From Anagrus nilaparvatae (taxonomy: Eukaryota > Arthropoda > Insecta > Hymenoptera > Mymaridae), in assembly GCA_022575985.1 (NCBI GenBank), contig JAKSXM010000237.1:1754501-1818500 (forward strand): DNA of 64,000 bases. Reading direction: 5' to 3'. The position numbers were made by a program, and so were the translations under genes. The notes under the pieces were generated by a model, which was not told the DNA's origin, searched no databases, and saw only the letters and a list, made by a program, of their open reading frames with translations. This document shows positions 19,838-32,081 of this stretch, one piece after another (position 1 is the first letter of the stretch; each line of letters starts with the position of its first letter).

Positions 19838-21200
19838 TGTCGTAGGGAAGTAGAGAAATTCGTGATTTGGCCAAATCCCTAATGATTTGGCCAAATTGTG
19901 CGTAGTAGACTATTGGAAGTTTCGATCGCCTACTTCCCTAAAATTTTTAGTGAAGTAGACGAATATTATAGCTGTTGTCTACTACACCGATAGCCTTTAG
20001 GGAAGTAGACGAATCGTCTACTTCACTGAAATAAATTCAGTGGAGTGAACTAATTTATTTTATTTGCCTACTTCACGGATGGCTCTTAGGGAAGTAAAAA
20101 ACATAGAGAATTTGGTGTTTATGCCTTATATTATATTATATAAACATTTCTTATTAAACATTGACATTTACATTTGTTTCAAATTTTATTTATTATTATT
20201 TACTACCAAAAGAAATTTAAAATATTCAAGGTTTATTTATGTATTTTATATAATAAATATAACGTAAATAAAACTCTTATAGAATTTACTGCCAATGAGT
20301 TTCAGTGTTATCGGTTTTGCAAAGGTGTTTGACGGTAATATTTGATTCCTTTTTTTTTTTAATGTATAGAAATGTACCAATACAGGAGATTTTAGTAGAT
20401 CGAGAAGATTTTGAAAAAAAATTAAAAGTTTTATACGAAAATAAAAAAAGTAGTAATAATACAGTATGGACAAAATCTCAAGAACTATTAGATTTTTCCA
20501 ACATACGAGGTGTCGTATTGGACAAAAAGAATGATTTATATAAAATCGGAACAAAATACGGTGTCATAAACGGATATTTTCTGAGAGCCGATTTGCATAA
20601 ATGTTAATCAAAGCTAATTCAAGTTTCCGAAGTGCCTAAAGATGTTTTAATTCCTTTACGTGAAGCTACTACTCAACAATCTATGACTGGTGGACGAGGC
20701 TTGCGCAAATGCAACTGTAAATCAGCCAAAAAATTATGCGGCACGAATAGTTACAAATGTTTTTAGTCAGGAATTCCTTGCAATTCTCGATGTCATACAG
20801 GACTTTCATGTCTTAATAATAAATAAAATTTTTTAAAAAATGTAAATGACGTTTAAAAAGGAATGCTTACATTAATTAAAAATTTTAACTCTCTTTTTTG
20901 CAATAATTTTTTATTATACAATAAATTTTATAAGGCATAAGCACCAAATTCTCTTTGTTCTCTACTTCCCTAAGAGCCATCCGCGAAGTAGACAAATAAA
21001 ATAAATTAGTTTACTCCACTGAGTTTATCTCAGTGAAGTAGACGATTCGTCTAATTCCCTAAAGGCTATCGGTGTAGTAGACAACAGCTATAATTTTCGT
21101 CTACTTCACTAAAAATTTTAGGGAAGTAGCCGATCAAAACTTCCATTAGTCTACTACGAACAATTTGGCAAATCACGGACTTCTCTACTTCCCTACGACA
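19838..21200. mobile_element. TGT...ACA TIR DNA transposon with TATA target duplication
   Basis: Terminal inverted repeats start TGTCGTAGGGAAGTAGAGAA and extend about 300 bp (19838-20140 and 20925-21200). TATA lies directly outside both ends (19834-19837, 21201-21204), a 4-bp duplication. The arms contain many copies of GGGAAGTAG or GTGAAGTAGAC in both orientations, probable transposase sites. The inside holds a degraded transposase C-terminus. TGT ends, 4-bp duplications and an integrase-type transposase suggest a Ginger-like cut-and-paste group; this is inference. Confidence 0.75.
20305..20826 (+). pseudogene. C-terminal remnant of an integrase-type transposase
   Basis: One frame runs through about 170 residues with two stops (TAA 20605-20607, TAG 20764-20766). 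It reads EILVDREDFEKKLKVLYENK, KIGTKYGVINGYFLRADLHK, VPKDVLIPLREATTQQS and GGRGLRKCNCKSAKKLC, ending in a Cys-rich module closed by PCNSRCHTGLSCLNNK. From memory of the family, this Cys cluster closes integrase-like proteins often annotated KRAB-A domain-containing 2-like. The catalytic part is absent. The same frame across both stops shows a single ancestral gene. Confidence 0.65.
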
Positions 21201-21219
21201 TATACAATTAAGCCCTTTC

Positions 21220-21698
21220 TCCACTCACTTAATACACGTGTATAGTGCACGGCTTAAATAATGAAAGTAGCCGCGTTTAAGCAGTGTAGTCGGGGATTTT
21301 AAATGATTATTTTTTAATATCTCCCTACTACACTGCTTAAACGCGGTGTTAAATATTACACTGTATAATACACATTTGAATATAGGTTAATAAGTATGCG
21401 TGCGTGTGTGCACAGAGTGTAAGCGCGTGCCTTGAGAAGCGGCGCACAGTGCCCGCAGTCTTAGGACAACTATTATAGTAGTCACACCTCATAAAAAATA
21501 AATTATATATTTTTGTGCTACTAATTATTAGTTTTTTATTATTTTTTTACATCACCAGTTTCAGTTATTTTAATTAATCATTTATAAAAATACAGTCCAC
21601 TAAGCTACTCATCAACATTCTGGTCCTTCGAGCCGGATACTTCGCGGCTACTTTCATTATTCAAGCCGTGCACTATACACGTCTATTAAGTGACTGGA
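21220..21698. mobile_element. TIR MITE, 0.48 kb, with inner hairpin
   Basis: Ends TCCACTCACTTAATACACGT and its near complement pair for about 50 bp. An internal hairpin (21271-21346; stem CCGCGTTTAAGCAGTGTAGT) begins where the TIR similarity stops. No coding sequence. It sits in the split LINE 3' region. Confidence 0.7.
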
Positions 21699-21900
21699 TT
21701 TAAATACATAACTAGTAAGATATAATTAAAATACATGACTAGTAAGAGTTATTTTGGTCAAATCTTTTAAATTAAATTAAAATGAATTTTAAAAGAATCA
21801 ATAAATATTCAAATGCATAGCATATTAGAATGTACGTCAAGTCGTTAATTAATACAAAATTTTAAATAATTTAATACATAACTTTAGATAATTTAATACA

Positions 21901-24355
21901 AAAGGACCCCGCACCATTAACATTAGAAAATAGCAAATGGTGCGATTTTCTTCAAACTTTGAGAATCGATAGTTCAAGAGATTTTGAAACGAAAATGTCT
22001 TATGGAAAAATCGAAAATATTCATTCCCTTTTGAGATACGGAGGCTAGAAGTTTAAAAAAGTAAAAAAATTATTTTGCTGATACAGAAGAGGTAAGTAAA
22101 AGATTTTGCTTGTAGGGATTACCTTATGAATCAAGATTAGATTTCAATATGTTTTATGGGTCACTGATTCTAATAATGATGTTCCTAAAAAACCCAAACG
22201 TACGTGTTAGCCCTTAAAGGTCAAAAATGACCCTTTTAAGGGTTTCTAAGTACAAATCATAAATGCTTACATCATAACTCAAGCTATATGTTTTTTGGGT
22301 CACTGAGTCCAATATTGATGTTCCTAAAAACCCAAACGTATGTGTTAGCCCTTAAAGGGCAAAAATGGCCCTTTTAAGGTATTTTAAGTACAAATCATAA
22401 ATGCTTACACCATAACTCAAACTATACGATATTATGGAGGCTAAATTCGATGATGGTCGTCACTTAATCCAAATGCTTTATGAAGAGCTCTCAAAGGGCT
22501 ACATTGCCCTTTTTAGGTCTTTTTGGCTACAGGGATTTTACAAAGACAACTCTCTTAATTCTCATCATAAGTTAAACTTTGTTTTTAAACTATTAACATG
22601 GAAAATGTTCATTGGATGGGGTATTTGAAAAAGTCTGGCTCAGCAGGGGGGGGGGGTCAAAAATTGATGCTTTTAGGGGGGGGGGGGTGAAATGGACTTA
22701 GAATATTTTCGATTCAGGGACTTTTGGTGCAGAAGTACCTAGGGACCTATGGTGCAGAAGTACCTAGGGACTATTGGTGCAGAAGTCCCTAAAGACCTTT
22801 GGTACATAAGTACCTAGGAACCTTTGGTGCAGAAGTACCTAGGGACATATGGTGCAGAAGTCCCTTAAGACCTTTGGTGCAGAAGTACCTAGGGAGCATT
22901 GGTGCAGAAGTACCTAGGGACCTATGGTGCAGAAGTACCTAGGGAGCATTGGTGCAGAAGTACCTAGGGACCTATGGTGCAGAAGTCCCTAAAGACCTTT
23001 GGTGCAGAAGTAGCTAGGAACCTTTGGTGCAGAAGTACCTAGGGAGCATTAGTGCAGAAGTCCCTAAAGACCTTTGGTGCAGAAGTACCTAGGGAGCATT
23101 AGTGCAGAAGAACCTAGGAACCTTTGGTGCAGAATTACCTAGGGAGCATTGGTGCAGAAGTCCCTAAAGACCTTTGGTGCAGAAGTACTTAGGGAGCATT
23201 AGTGCAGAAGTCCCTAAAGACCTTTGGTGCAAAAGTACCTAGGGAGCATTAGTGCAGAAGTACCTAGGAACCTTTGGTGCAGAATTACCTAGGGAGCATT
23301 GGTGCAGAAGTCCCTAAAGACGTTTGGTGCAGAAGTACCTAGGAAGTATTGGTGCAGAAGTACCTAGGGACCATTGGTGCAGAATTTTTAAGAATTTTTT
23401 GCAAAAATTAATAAAAAATAAATTCATATTATTTAAAAAACTATAATAATTTGAAAATTTAATTAATTTGGTTCACTTTGATGTCTAAGCAGCATGATTT
23501 CTAAAATAAAAATCTATATATAAATATTTGCATATAAATATTTATATTATGAACACAATAGATACTTTATTATCAATGTTATAAATGAACATGTTCCATG
23601 CTCGTTGGTTGTGTAGTTACACAAACCGGTTATAATTTTTTTTTTTGTTTTTGGGACCATCATCTTTGAATCTAGTGATGTAACTATCGTACAGTTTAAG
23701 TAAGTAATATAGTTATTAATGATTCATACATAGTAAGCCCTAAAAAGGGCAACTTTGCCCTATAAGGGCTTTAGAATTACTGTTAGGATTTTCAGATAGT
23801 CGTCAAGTAATTTTGCCACTCAAAAAGTGTTTATCTTGAGTTCTTCACGTTGTTCTCAAGGATCTTACAAGAAAAAGACCTAAAAATGGCAATGTAGCTC
23901 TTTGAGAACTCTTCATAAACCATTTGGGTTTAGTGACGACCATCATCGAATTTATTCTCCATAATATCGCACAGTTTGAGTTATGATGTAAGCATTTATG
24001 ATTTGTACTTAGAAACCCTTAAAAGGGCCATTTTTGCCCTTAAGGGCTAACACATACGTTTGGGTTTTTAGGAACATTATTATTAGAATCAGTGACCTAT
24101 AAAACATATTGAAATCCAATCTTGATTCAGACGGTAATGACTACAAGAAAAATCTTTTACTTACCTCTTCTGTATCAGCAAAATAATTTTTTTACTTTTT
24201 TAAACTTCTAGCCTCCGTATCTCAAAAGGGAATGAATATTTCCAATTTTTCCATAAGACATTTTCGTTTCAAAATCTCTTGAACTATCGATTCCCAAAGT
24301 TTGAAGAAAATCGCACCATTTGCAATTTTCCAATGCTAATGGTGCGGGGTCCTTT
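21901..24355. mobile_element. Foldback element, 2.45 kb, with central minisatellite
   Basis: The ends AAAGGACCCCGCACCATTA and complement open arms of about 650 bp. Blocks such as GCCCTTAAAGGTCAAAAATG and AACCCTTAAAAGGG recur in both. The centre has G-runs, the 25-bp minisatellite and a unique AT-rich part. The segment around 22590-22730 and the words around 23590-23640 recur together at 55.15-55.47 kb. No gene. Confidence 0.75.
22705..23390 (+). repeat. 25-bp minisatellite, about 27 copies
   Basis: The unit is GGTGCAGAAGTACCTAGGGA plus CCTAT, with a second common form GGTGCAGAAGTCCCTAAAGA plus CCTTT and a third ending GCATT. The variants are interspersed, giving partial higher-order order. 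TACCTAGGGA/TCCCTAAAGA form short inverted words. Confidence 0.9.
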
Positions 24356-24568
24356 AAAATGATTTATAAATCTCTGCTGTATAAATATTGTCTGATACTC
24401 TTTTTGAAAAGTGTGAATGGATGTAGGTCACGTACACATGGTGGAATATTATTCCAGAAGTTAGCATATTTGACTTGAAAAGACTTTAGCCCCAGTCAGT
24501 TGTTATTGAGGATGGTATTTTCAAGTCTTTACGAACACCGCGAGATGGTTGGTCAGATTTAATTGTGC

Positions 24569-25900
24569 TAAATTAACCGATATTAATTGGGGAATTCTTT
24601 CAAATTTCCCTGTCTCAACTTATAAGCTTATAAAAACATAAAAATATACATCCTGCAGTAAAATTTCCCGCGGAATTCAAATTTTTGGTGAAATTTTAGA
24701 TTGTTTACGTTACTTCTTAGCGGGAAATTTTAAATTAGAAAGAAATGAAAATTTTGGAATCAGTTTTTTTGTTCTACTTTTTTAAGGAAGCCAAAAAACA
24801 AAACAAAAATGTTACCGATAAATTCGATTTTTCAGTTGGTATTAGCTTAAAATGCTTCAGGATACCAAATAAAGAAGATTTCTACCACCGATGTGGTTAT
24901 TTGAATATCTACAAAGTCAAATATTTTTATCCATGAATTTCAAAAGTCAACAGCAGAACTCTTCTTAAAATAAAATTACTATAAAATTTTCGATGTAGAA
25001 ACATTTTTAATCCTATATATTTAAAAAAAAATAATTCCTACGATTAATCATTTTAAATATAAATTATTATTGTTCAAAAAAGTCAAAGAAAAAATATAAT
25101 GTTTTAATTTAGCCTCTATTTTCAATTTGAGAGTTTTATCTTGGTAAATTTTGTCGAATACGTTACTCATATCCTTTAAAATACGTTTTTGATAATTATT
25201 CGTAATGCTTGTAATTAATGTAGAGTTCTAACTATTTTAATTTAAGGGTTAAACAATTGGATGGGATCATGTTTCATATATATATAAACATCTACTAAAT
25301 TTGGGGTCGATCGGTGAGGGTCGTTTTTCAAGATGGGCACCATTAAGCTGGATTTAACTCTATTTTTTTTTTTTTTTTAATTGTACTATATTAATCGATA
25401 TTAATCGGGGAATTCTTTCAAATTTTGCTGTCTCAACATATAAGATTGTAAAAACATGAAAATATATATCCTTAAGTAAAATTTTCCGCGAAATCTAAAT
25501 TTTTGGTCAGAATTTCTGATTGGTCACGTGACTTGGCAGGAAATTTGAAAGTTTTAAAACATGAAATATTTGAAATCAGTTTTTTTGCTTTGCTTTTTTA
25601 AGGAAGTCAAAAAACAAAAGAAAAATGTTACCATAAAAAATTTACATAAAGACGAAAATTTTTGGTGTTTCAAAATGAAAATTGGTTTGTCTGCTGGGAA
25701 GATATTAATGCAAGAAGTTGGAACGTATTTACTCAATTTCTTGCGCAGGCGCAGCTCGAAAAAAATTTAAACCATGGAATCGGATAGTTAGGGAAATCTC
25801 ATATACGAGTTCAAGAGGAAATTTTTTTTTGCAATAAAATAAGAGTCTGAGGGAATGTTTAGTAATTCTTGCGCTCTTAAAATTTAAAAAAATAAAAAGC
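24569..25900. repeat. Three truncated repeat copies: CACGTGA family (-), palindromic family (+), CACGTGA family (-)
   Basis: 24569-24798 is an inverted, shortened copy of the 18.2-18.65 kb repeat. 24798-25370 is an internally deleted copy of the 18658-19686 element in the same orientation, including its right end (GGGTCGATCGGTGAGGGTC). 25376-25900 is a longer inverted copy of the 18.2 kb repeat. The small open frames here are translations of these repeats. Confidence 0.65.
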
Positions 25901-26084
25901 ACAACAAAAACTAATACGGCTGTAAAAAATCAAGAAAAAAAACTAGGAGGCTGAAAATTGAGGAGATAACTTGTTTCCGATAGTACTTTGAGGTAAAAAT
26001 ATTTTGGGACCGACTTGATGAATCAAAAATTAGGTTTACATACACTTGAGGAATATCAACCCTTATACATCTTAATATTATATA

Positions 26085-27722
26085 TGTTACGCTCTGTTTG
26101 AGGAATGGGCCATTTCGCGGAATGGGACGCTTATCGGCCCGTTCCGCGGAATGAGACGGTCACTTGTCCATTCCTCGAAATGGCCATAAAATCGGCCATT
26201 CCGCGGAACGGGACATCAAATCTTACTCTCATTCCCCGATTTGGGACAGTTGATTTTTTTAAAGAATTATTCGTGAATTTTAATAATAAAAAAAAATTAT
26301 TTTATTTATTTCATAAAAAATATTTTCTTTTTAACTTTTATTAATAAAAAAAATTTTTTTCGTACATTTAAAATTATATTTTTGTGTTGAATATCTCGTA
26401 CAAAAAAAAACATAATGATTGATCATCATGTTTTATCATATGGTTGGACCATATGGTAAATCATTATGATTTATCATATGATTTACCATAAGGTATATAT
26501 TTTTGATAAAAGAATTTCTGTCCTGGAGAACCTTCGGGATTAAAATGAACCCTCCTAGGAAAAGCTGAAAACCTGGAGGTATAATTTTCATTTTTTCACC
26601 CCAATGTATTTTCCGATTTTCCAAAATGGTGGACCGGAAAATTTGAAAAAAAGAACTTTCTACACTACCTGGGGGTTTTAGAGGTTAAGAAAACCGTTTT
26701 TATGAATGAAAATTTTCATTCTTTCACCCAATATACTCTTTATCATTGACTTCATCAACTAAAAACTCTATTTGTACAGTCAGTTTTATGTGTTTACGTG
26801 TTTTTCTTAAGTAAACTATAAAGTTCTTTTGTTAATGTTTTTTGGTTCGCCATCTTGGAAAATTGGAAAACATATTGGAGTAAGAAAATGAAAATTTTCA
26901 TTAATCAAAACCGTTTTCACAACCTCGAAAACCTCCAGGTAAGATAGAAAGTTGTTTTTTTCATGTTTTTTTGGTCCGCCATCTTGGAAAATAGGAAAAC
27001 ATGTTGGAGTGAAAGAATGAAAATTTTCATTCAGAAAAACGGTTTTCTTAACCTCTAAAACCCCCAGGTAGTGTAGAAAGTTCTTTTTTTCAAATTTTCT
27101 GGTCCGCCATTTTGGAAAATCGGAAAATACATTGGGGTGAAAAAATGAAAATTATACCTCCAGGTTCTCAGCTTTTCCTAGGAGGGTTAATTTTCATTCC
27201 GAAGGTTCTCCAGGAGATAACAGAAATTATTTTATCAAAAATATATACCTTATGGTAAATCATATGATACCAACCATATGATAAAACATGATGATAAATC
27301 ATTATGTTTTTTTTTGTGCGAGATATTCAACACAAAAATATAATTTTAAATGTACGAAAAAAATTTTTTTTATTAATAAAAGTTAAAAAGAAAATATTTA
27401 AATAAGTAATAATTAATAAATTTAATTTAAAAAAAAAAGAATAAAAGTTACTATTAATAAACAGTTAAAAAGAAAATATTTTTTATGAAATAAATAAAAT
27501 AATTCTTTTTTCATTATTTTACTCAAAATCTTAAAAAATTTTTTTTTTATTATTAAAATTCACGATTTATTCTTTAAAAAAACCAATTGTCCCAAATCGG
27601 GGAACGAGAGTAAGATTTGATGTCCCGTTCCGTGGAATGACCGATTTTATGGCCATTTCGCGGAATGGACAGGTGACCGTCTCAATCCGCGAAATGGCCC
27701 ATTCCTCAAACGGAACGTAACA
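26085..27722. mobile_element. TGTTACG...CGTAACA palindromic element with TATA flanks
   Basis: The ends pair (TGTTACGCTCTGTTTGAGGA / complement) and the arms pair for most of 1.64 kb. The outer 150 bp hold at least six CGCGGAATGG-type words in both orientations. TATA flanks both ends, though within TA-rich DNA. The centre contains two tandem copies of a GGTTCGCCATCTTGGAAAAT block. No coding frame. The design matches the 19838-21200 element. Confidence 0.75.
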
Positions 27723-28560
27723 TATATATATATATGTGAAAATTTATTCGTTTGTCTGTCTGTATGTCTGTCTGTCTCTACCCTCATCACTGAAGAACCG
27801 CCAAACCTATTCGCATGAAACTGGTGTCAAAATGAGGAAAAAAAGGCTGCGGGTGACATAGGCCATAGGTTTTCTGGTCAGCTATCATAGTTTTTGAGAT
27901 ATTTAATTATCAGTGATTTTGAACTTGATAAAATTTTTTAAAATTTTTAAAAAATTTGAAATATATCGAGACTATCGACAAATTTTATTGTCACAAGTTT
28001 GTAGTATTCAATTCAGCACCAATTTTTACGTATTAGCCTAAATTTTTATTCAAAATGGAGGTATCTTTAAAATTTTATAAAGTATTTTTGAAGCTATTAA
28101 AAAAAATTTTTTTTATTTTCTTATTTTTTATAGTATTTTTTATAATTTATTTGTGTGCCTGTGTGTCTGTCTGTACCCTAATCACTCAAGAACCACTAAA
28201 CCAATTGACATGAAACCAGTGTCAAATGATAGAAAAACAGTCTGCGGGTGAAATAAGCCATAGATTTTCTGCTAAGATATCGTAGTTTTTGAGATATTTA
28301 ATTTTGAATGTTTATAAACTTGATAAAATTTTTTAAAATTTTTAAAAAAATTGAAATATTTCGAGACTATTGACAAATTTTACTGTCCCAAGTTTGTAGT
28401 ATACGATTCGGCACCAACTTTTACGTATTCTCCTAAATTTTTATTAAAAACGAAGGTATCTTTAAAATTTTATAAAATATTTTTGAAGCTGGTAAAAAAA
28501 ATATTTTCATTTATTTATTTTTTATTGTATTTTTAATAATTTATTTGTGTACCTGTGTCT
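27723..28560 (+). mobile_element. Two Helitron-family 5' fragments in tandem
   Basis: Two successive copies (about 27730 and 28140) of the block TCTGTCTGTC - CAAGAACCGCCAAACC - CATGAAACCGGTGTCA - GCGGGTGACATAGGCC, diverged from each other and from the copies at 29.9 and 46.7 kb. Both lack the Helitron 3' hairpin. Confidence 0.7.
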
Positions 28561-28852
28561 AATGAACGAAATTAAATAAAAGCGATTTTAGAATAAAGTT
28601 AAAATAAAAAGAAAGAAATTTTATACATTCGATAGTAAATTATTATTATTTTTAATTTTAACGACCTTTTACGAATGCAAGATTTTATATACTTTTAATC
28701 ATCATTATACTGCTTTTAACTATTTACATATGAAATACAATGTATTTTCATACTATGTAGAAGTAGTTTTTAAATAATTTTTTTTTTTTTTATTAAATAC
28801 TAGATCTTTTTGTAAATAATTTTTATAAACTTTTTTAAGCTAAATAAAAACT

Positions 28853-29857
28853 TGTTCTGAATCTCGAGACACTAATATTGGCGTCCCACAGGGCTCAGTA
28901 TTGGGCCCACTATTGTTCTCCTTATACATTAATGATATTAAAGATCACGTGGATCATAACGTTTTTCATCTCTTGTATGCTGACGATTTGCAGGTGTATA
29001 TCCAGGTATCCCCTAAATGTATACTGGAGGGTATCAGTAGACTCAATACTGTGGCTGATTATGTTTCCCTTTGGACGAAAATGGTCTGTCTACAATTAAA
29101 TCCTGCCAAGACTAGAGCAATTTATTTTGGATCTAGTATTTTTATTGATCGCTTGGATAAACTAAAGCTTCCTGGGATTGATATGGGTGGTGGAATAATC
29201 GTTCCTTTTGTTCAGGAAGTAAAAAGTCTTGGTATGATCTTGGATTGTAAACTGTCCTGGGAACCTCATGTAATATCTGTTGAGAAAAAAGTAAACAGGG
29301 TACTCTACACTCTTAGATTCATCAAAGGTTGCACATCAGAGACACTCAAGAAGCGTCTCATTCAGGCATTGGTAACTCCTCATCTAAATTACTGTAGTGT
29401 TGTATTAATTGATGCAGGAATCACGCTAAGGAATAGGCTCCAAAGACTTAGTAATTCAGGTATCCGTTATATCTTTGGAATTAGTACAGATACCCATATT
29501 TCTCCTCTTAGAAAGAAGCTACACTGGCTAACTGTTAATAAACGCACATTTTATTTCTGTAATATAATTATATATAAAATACTGCGCATGAAAGAACCAA
29601 ACTATCTGGCTGACTGTTTTAAAATAAAAAAACCAAAGGATACAGCAAGAGGGCATTCCTCGACGACAGAATTAACTTTACCAGACATCATAAAGGGTCG
29701 GGGCTCTAAAAGTTTTCAGGTTCTTGGAGCTGATTACTGGAATTCGCTTCCCTCCACTATTCGATTCTTACCTTCACTAAGTCGCTTTAAAAATGCCCTC
29801 TTCAAACATTTATTAACTAATGACTGTAAGGTTGTTTCTGGACGATCCTCCATTTAG
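28853..29857 (+). pseudogene. LINE reverse transcriptase, C-terminal two thirds
   Basis: The frame starts inside the RT with [15 protein letters not shown] and runs uninterrupted through [49 protein letters not shown] and [12 protein letters not shown] to [19 protein letters not shown]. About 330 residues are open with the catalytic YADD present. Endonuclease and RT N-terminus are missing, as expected from truncated reverse transcription. A start codon inside the RT is accidental. The open frame implies fairly recent insertion. Confidence 0.85.
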
Positions 29858-29927
29858 TTTTGTTTTGCTTAGTTTAGTGCAATATACGCTTAAATATTAA
29901 TTAGACATACATATATATATACTCATA

Positions 29928-29958
29928 TCTTAATACTATATATATTTGAAAATTTATT

Positions 29959-29994
<36 letters not shown>

Positions 29995-30762
29995 CACTCA
30001 TCACTCAAGAACCGCCAAACCAATTGGCATGAAACCGGTGTCAAAATAAAGATAAAAAGTCTGCGGGTGACATAGGCCCTATATTTTCTGATTAGCTGTC
30101 GTAGTTTTTGAGATATTTAATTTTTAGTATTTTTGAACTTGATAACATTTTTTAAAAATTTTAACAAAAATTGAAATATCTCGAGACTATCGAAAAATTT
30201 AGCTATCGCACTTCATAGTATTCGATTCAGGACTAATTTTTACGTATTCTCTGAAATTTTTATTCAAAACGGAGGTATCTTTAAAATTTTATAAAATATT
30301 TTTAAAGCTGGTAAAAAAATTTTTTTCATTTTTTTATTTTTATGGTATTTCTAATCATTTATTTGTGGGTCTGTGTATATTATAATGTAATTTATATTCT
30401 ATATTAAAATGTAATTTATGCGTACTTAGTTAAATTTTTATTAAAAACGTACGTTGCTTTAAAATTAAAAAAAAAAATAAATAAAATTTTTTACTATATA
30501 TTATATATGTTCAACTCAAATTTTAGGGTATAGTTTGGGGTGATAAAAAAGTCCCTCAGCCAAAGTTTTAGTCCTCTAGCACCTCATGGGCCCGAAATAT
30601 GTCTGTTCAAAGGTCCAAAAATAGCTTATTTCAAGGCGTTAATTTTTTTTGACATTGATATATATTTTGGACAATAACAACATGATAATAATAAAAAATC
30701 AATAACAACAACACCGGGAATAGATCAGGGGGGGGCGGAGCCCCCCCTCACACCTATGCTAG
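29928..30762 (+). mobile_element. Non-autonomous Helitron, 835 bp
   Basis: The 5' end is TCTTAATACTATATATA directly after an A; the 3' end is a GC hairpin (GGGGGGCGGAGCCCCCC), then CACACCTATGCTAG followed by T. TC...CTAG ends, a subterminal hairpin and insertion between A and T are diagnostic of Helitrons. It is nearly identical to the 46677-47622 copy but lacks about 111 bp of it. Confidence 0.9.
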
Positions 30763-31094
30763 TACATAATATAGATAAAGACATTTTATTATAATATACT
30801 TCGTTAATTAGAAATTTTGACTGTGATAAATTAATCACTTTTGCTGTGTACTATTTCAGTGATTGAGATATCTAGTTATATTATTATTATTATTATTATT
30901 ATTTATTAAATATACCAGAGTTACTTACAGGTACCAAAAATTAATCTTATTTATTAATATTAAATGTTTTAATCACTGTAAAATTATATACGTTATATAT
31001 ACACGAATTGTTAAATTTTATACATGTTATACTTTATGTACACATTTTTGTAAAACTTTTTGCAAATAAAGCTTATCTATCTATCTATCTATCT

Positions 31095-32081
31095 GATTGA
31101 AAAATTTTTTAAAATTTTTTTATTTTTTATGGTATTTATAATCATCTATTTGTGGGTCTGTGTGTGTATGTGTTTCATTATCAGGGTCGAATCAATGTCA
31201 AAAAGAAGTGTCAAAATATAGAAAAAAAGTCTGTGGGTGACATAGGCCATAGTTTAGTAACTCAGCTACCGTACTTTTGGAGTTATTCAATTTTTACTAT
31301 TTTTGGAAAAAATAAATTTTTTTGAAAATTTGATTAAAAGTGAAATAACTTCTAAACATGAGAAAATTTTATTCGACTCGGCACTAATTTATACGTATTC
31401 AGATAAATTTTTATAAAAAACAGACGTTTCTTTAAAAATTTGTAAAATTTGTTTGGAGTCAGAAAATTGTTTTCAGTAAAAATAAAAAAACTAGAAAAAA
31501 ATTCAAGAAATTTTATAGATTCTTTACTATTCAGAAAACAAAAACATGATTGTTGTATCGTAAATTAATTTTTTTTTAAATTAGTTAATCGTTATTATCA
31601 TTAACGAAAATTAATGATAATTATTTGATAATTTTTTATTATGAGGCAAGTTCATTAGATCAAAAAATACTGAAAAAATTGCAAATCCAGATAATAACAC
31701 GAAGTTTAAATTATGAAAGCACTAGCTGACTAACATGATTCATAAATAATAGGTCTTGAAGTCTCTAAATCTATAGTAAACCAAAATAGTACACGAGATA
31801 TTAATACTAAAATGCTAGATTTTGTTGGTGCGGGAGAAACACGTCGATTCCATAAGAAAGAAATTATCTTCGGGATTAGAAATAGTCTCTCCAATAAATT
31901 TTTAAATATTTTTCTGTAATTAATAATTATAACTTTACTGGGGACAGAACTAGGCTCCTCTGAAAACTCTTAATGAGTTTGAATAATTATAAATTTGTAG
32001 TGAAACATGATTTTCTTAAGCAACATAAACAGTAGTAAATGCAATAAAGGGGGGCAGAGCCCCCCCTCCAGCTTTTGCTAG
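31095..32081 (+). mobile_element. Diverged Helitron, 3' end complete
   Basis: Helitron-family body (GGGTGACATAGGCCATAG, CAGCTACCGTACTTTTGGAG) ending in GGGGGGCAGAGCCCCCC, CTCCAGCTTTTGCTAG and T at 32078-32082. The 5' part is broken by the LINE that ends at 31094. Confidence 0.75.

Larger units (their letters stand above)
19690..24568 (-). pseudogene. LINE 3' end split by three later insertions
   Basis: 19690-19837 matches the 3' UTR and (TAA)n tail style of the 4-9 kb LINE. The continuation is spread over 21201-21219, 21699-21900 and 24356-24568. The last part encodes, on the minus strand, RT C-terminal pieces (SDQPSRGVRKDLK, then ITTDWG, then IPPCVRDL in shifting frames) equivalent to the end of ORF2. 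The pieces are separated by the 19838-21200, 21220-21698 and 21901-24355 elements. Confidence 0.7.
28853..31094 (+). mobile_element. 5'-truncated LINE of a second family, interrupted by a Helitron
   Basis: The coding part runs 28853-29857; the 3' UTR continues to 29927 and resumes at 30763, ending with AATAAAGC and a (TATC)n tail at 31072-31094. The tail differs from the (TAA)n tail of the 4-9 kb LINE, so this is another family. It lies inside Helitron-like DNA, so it landed there after that Helitron. Confidence 0.8.

Noticed and set aside
22705..23390. CRISPR array
   Set aside because: Units are contiguous 25-bp variants with no unique spacers, within an animal foldback element.
19838..27722. 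Polinton/Maverick or endogenous DNA virus
   Set aside because: Long TIRs suggested it, but there is no DNA polymerase, capsid, ATPase or protease gene, and the elements are only 1.4-1.6 kb.
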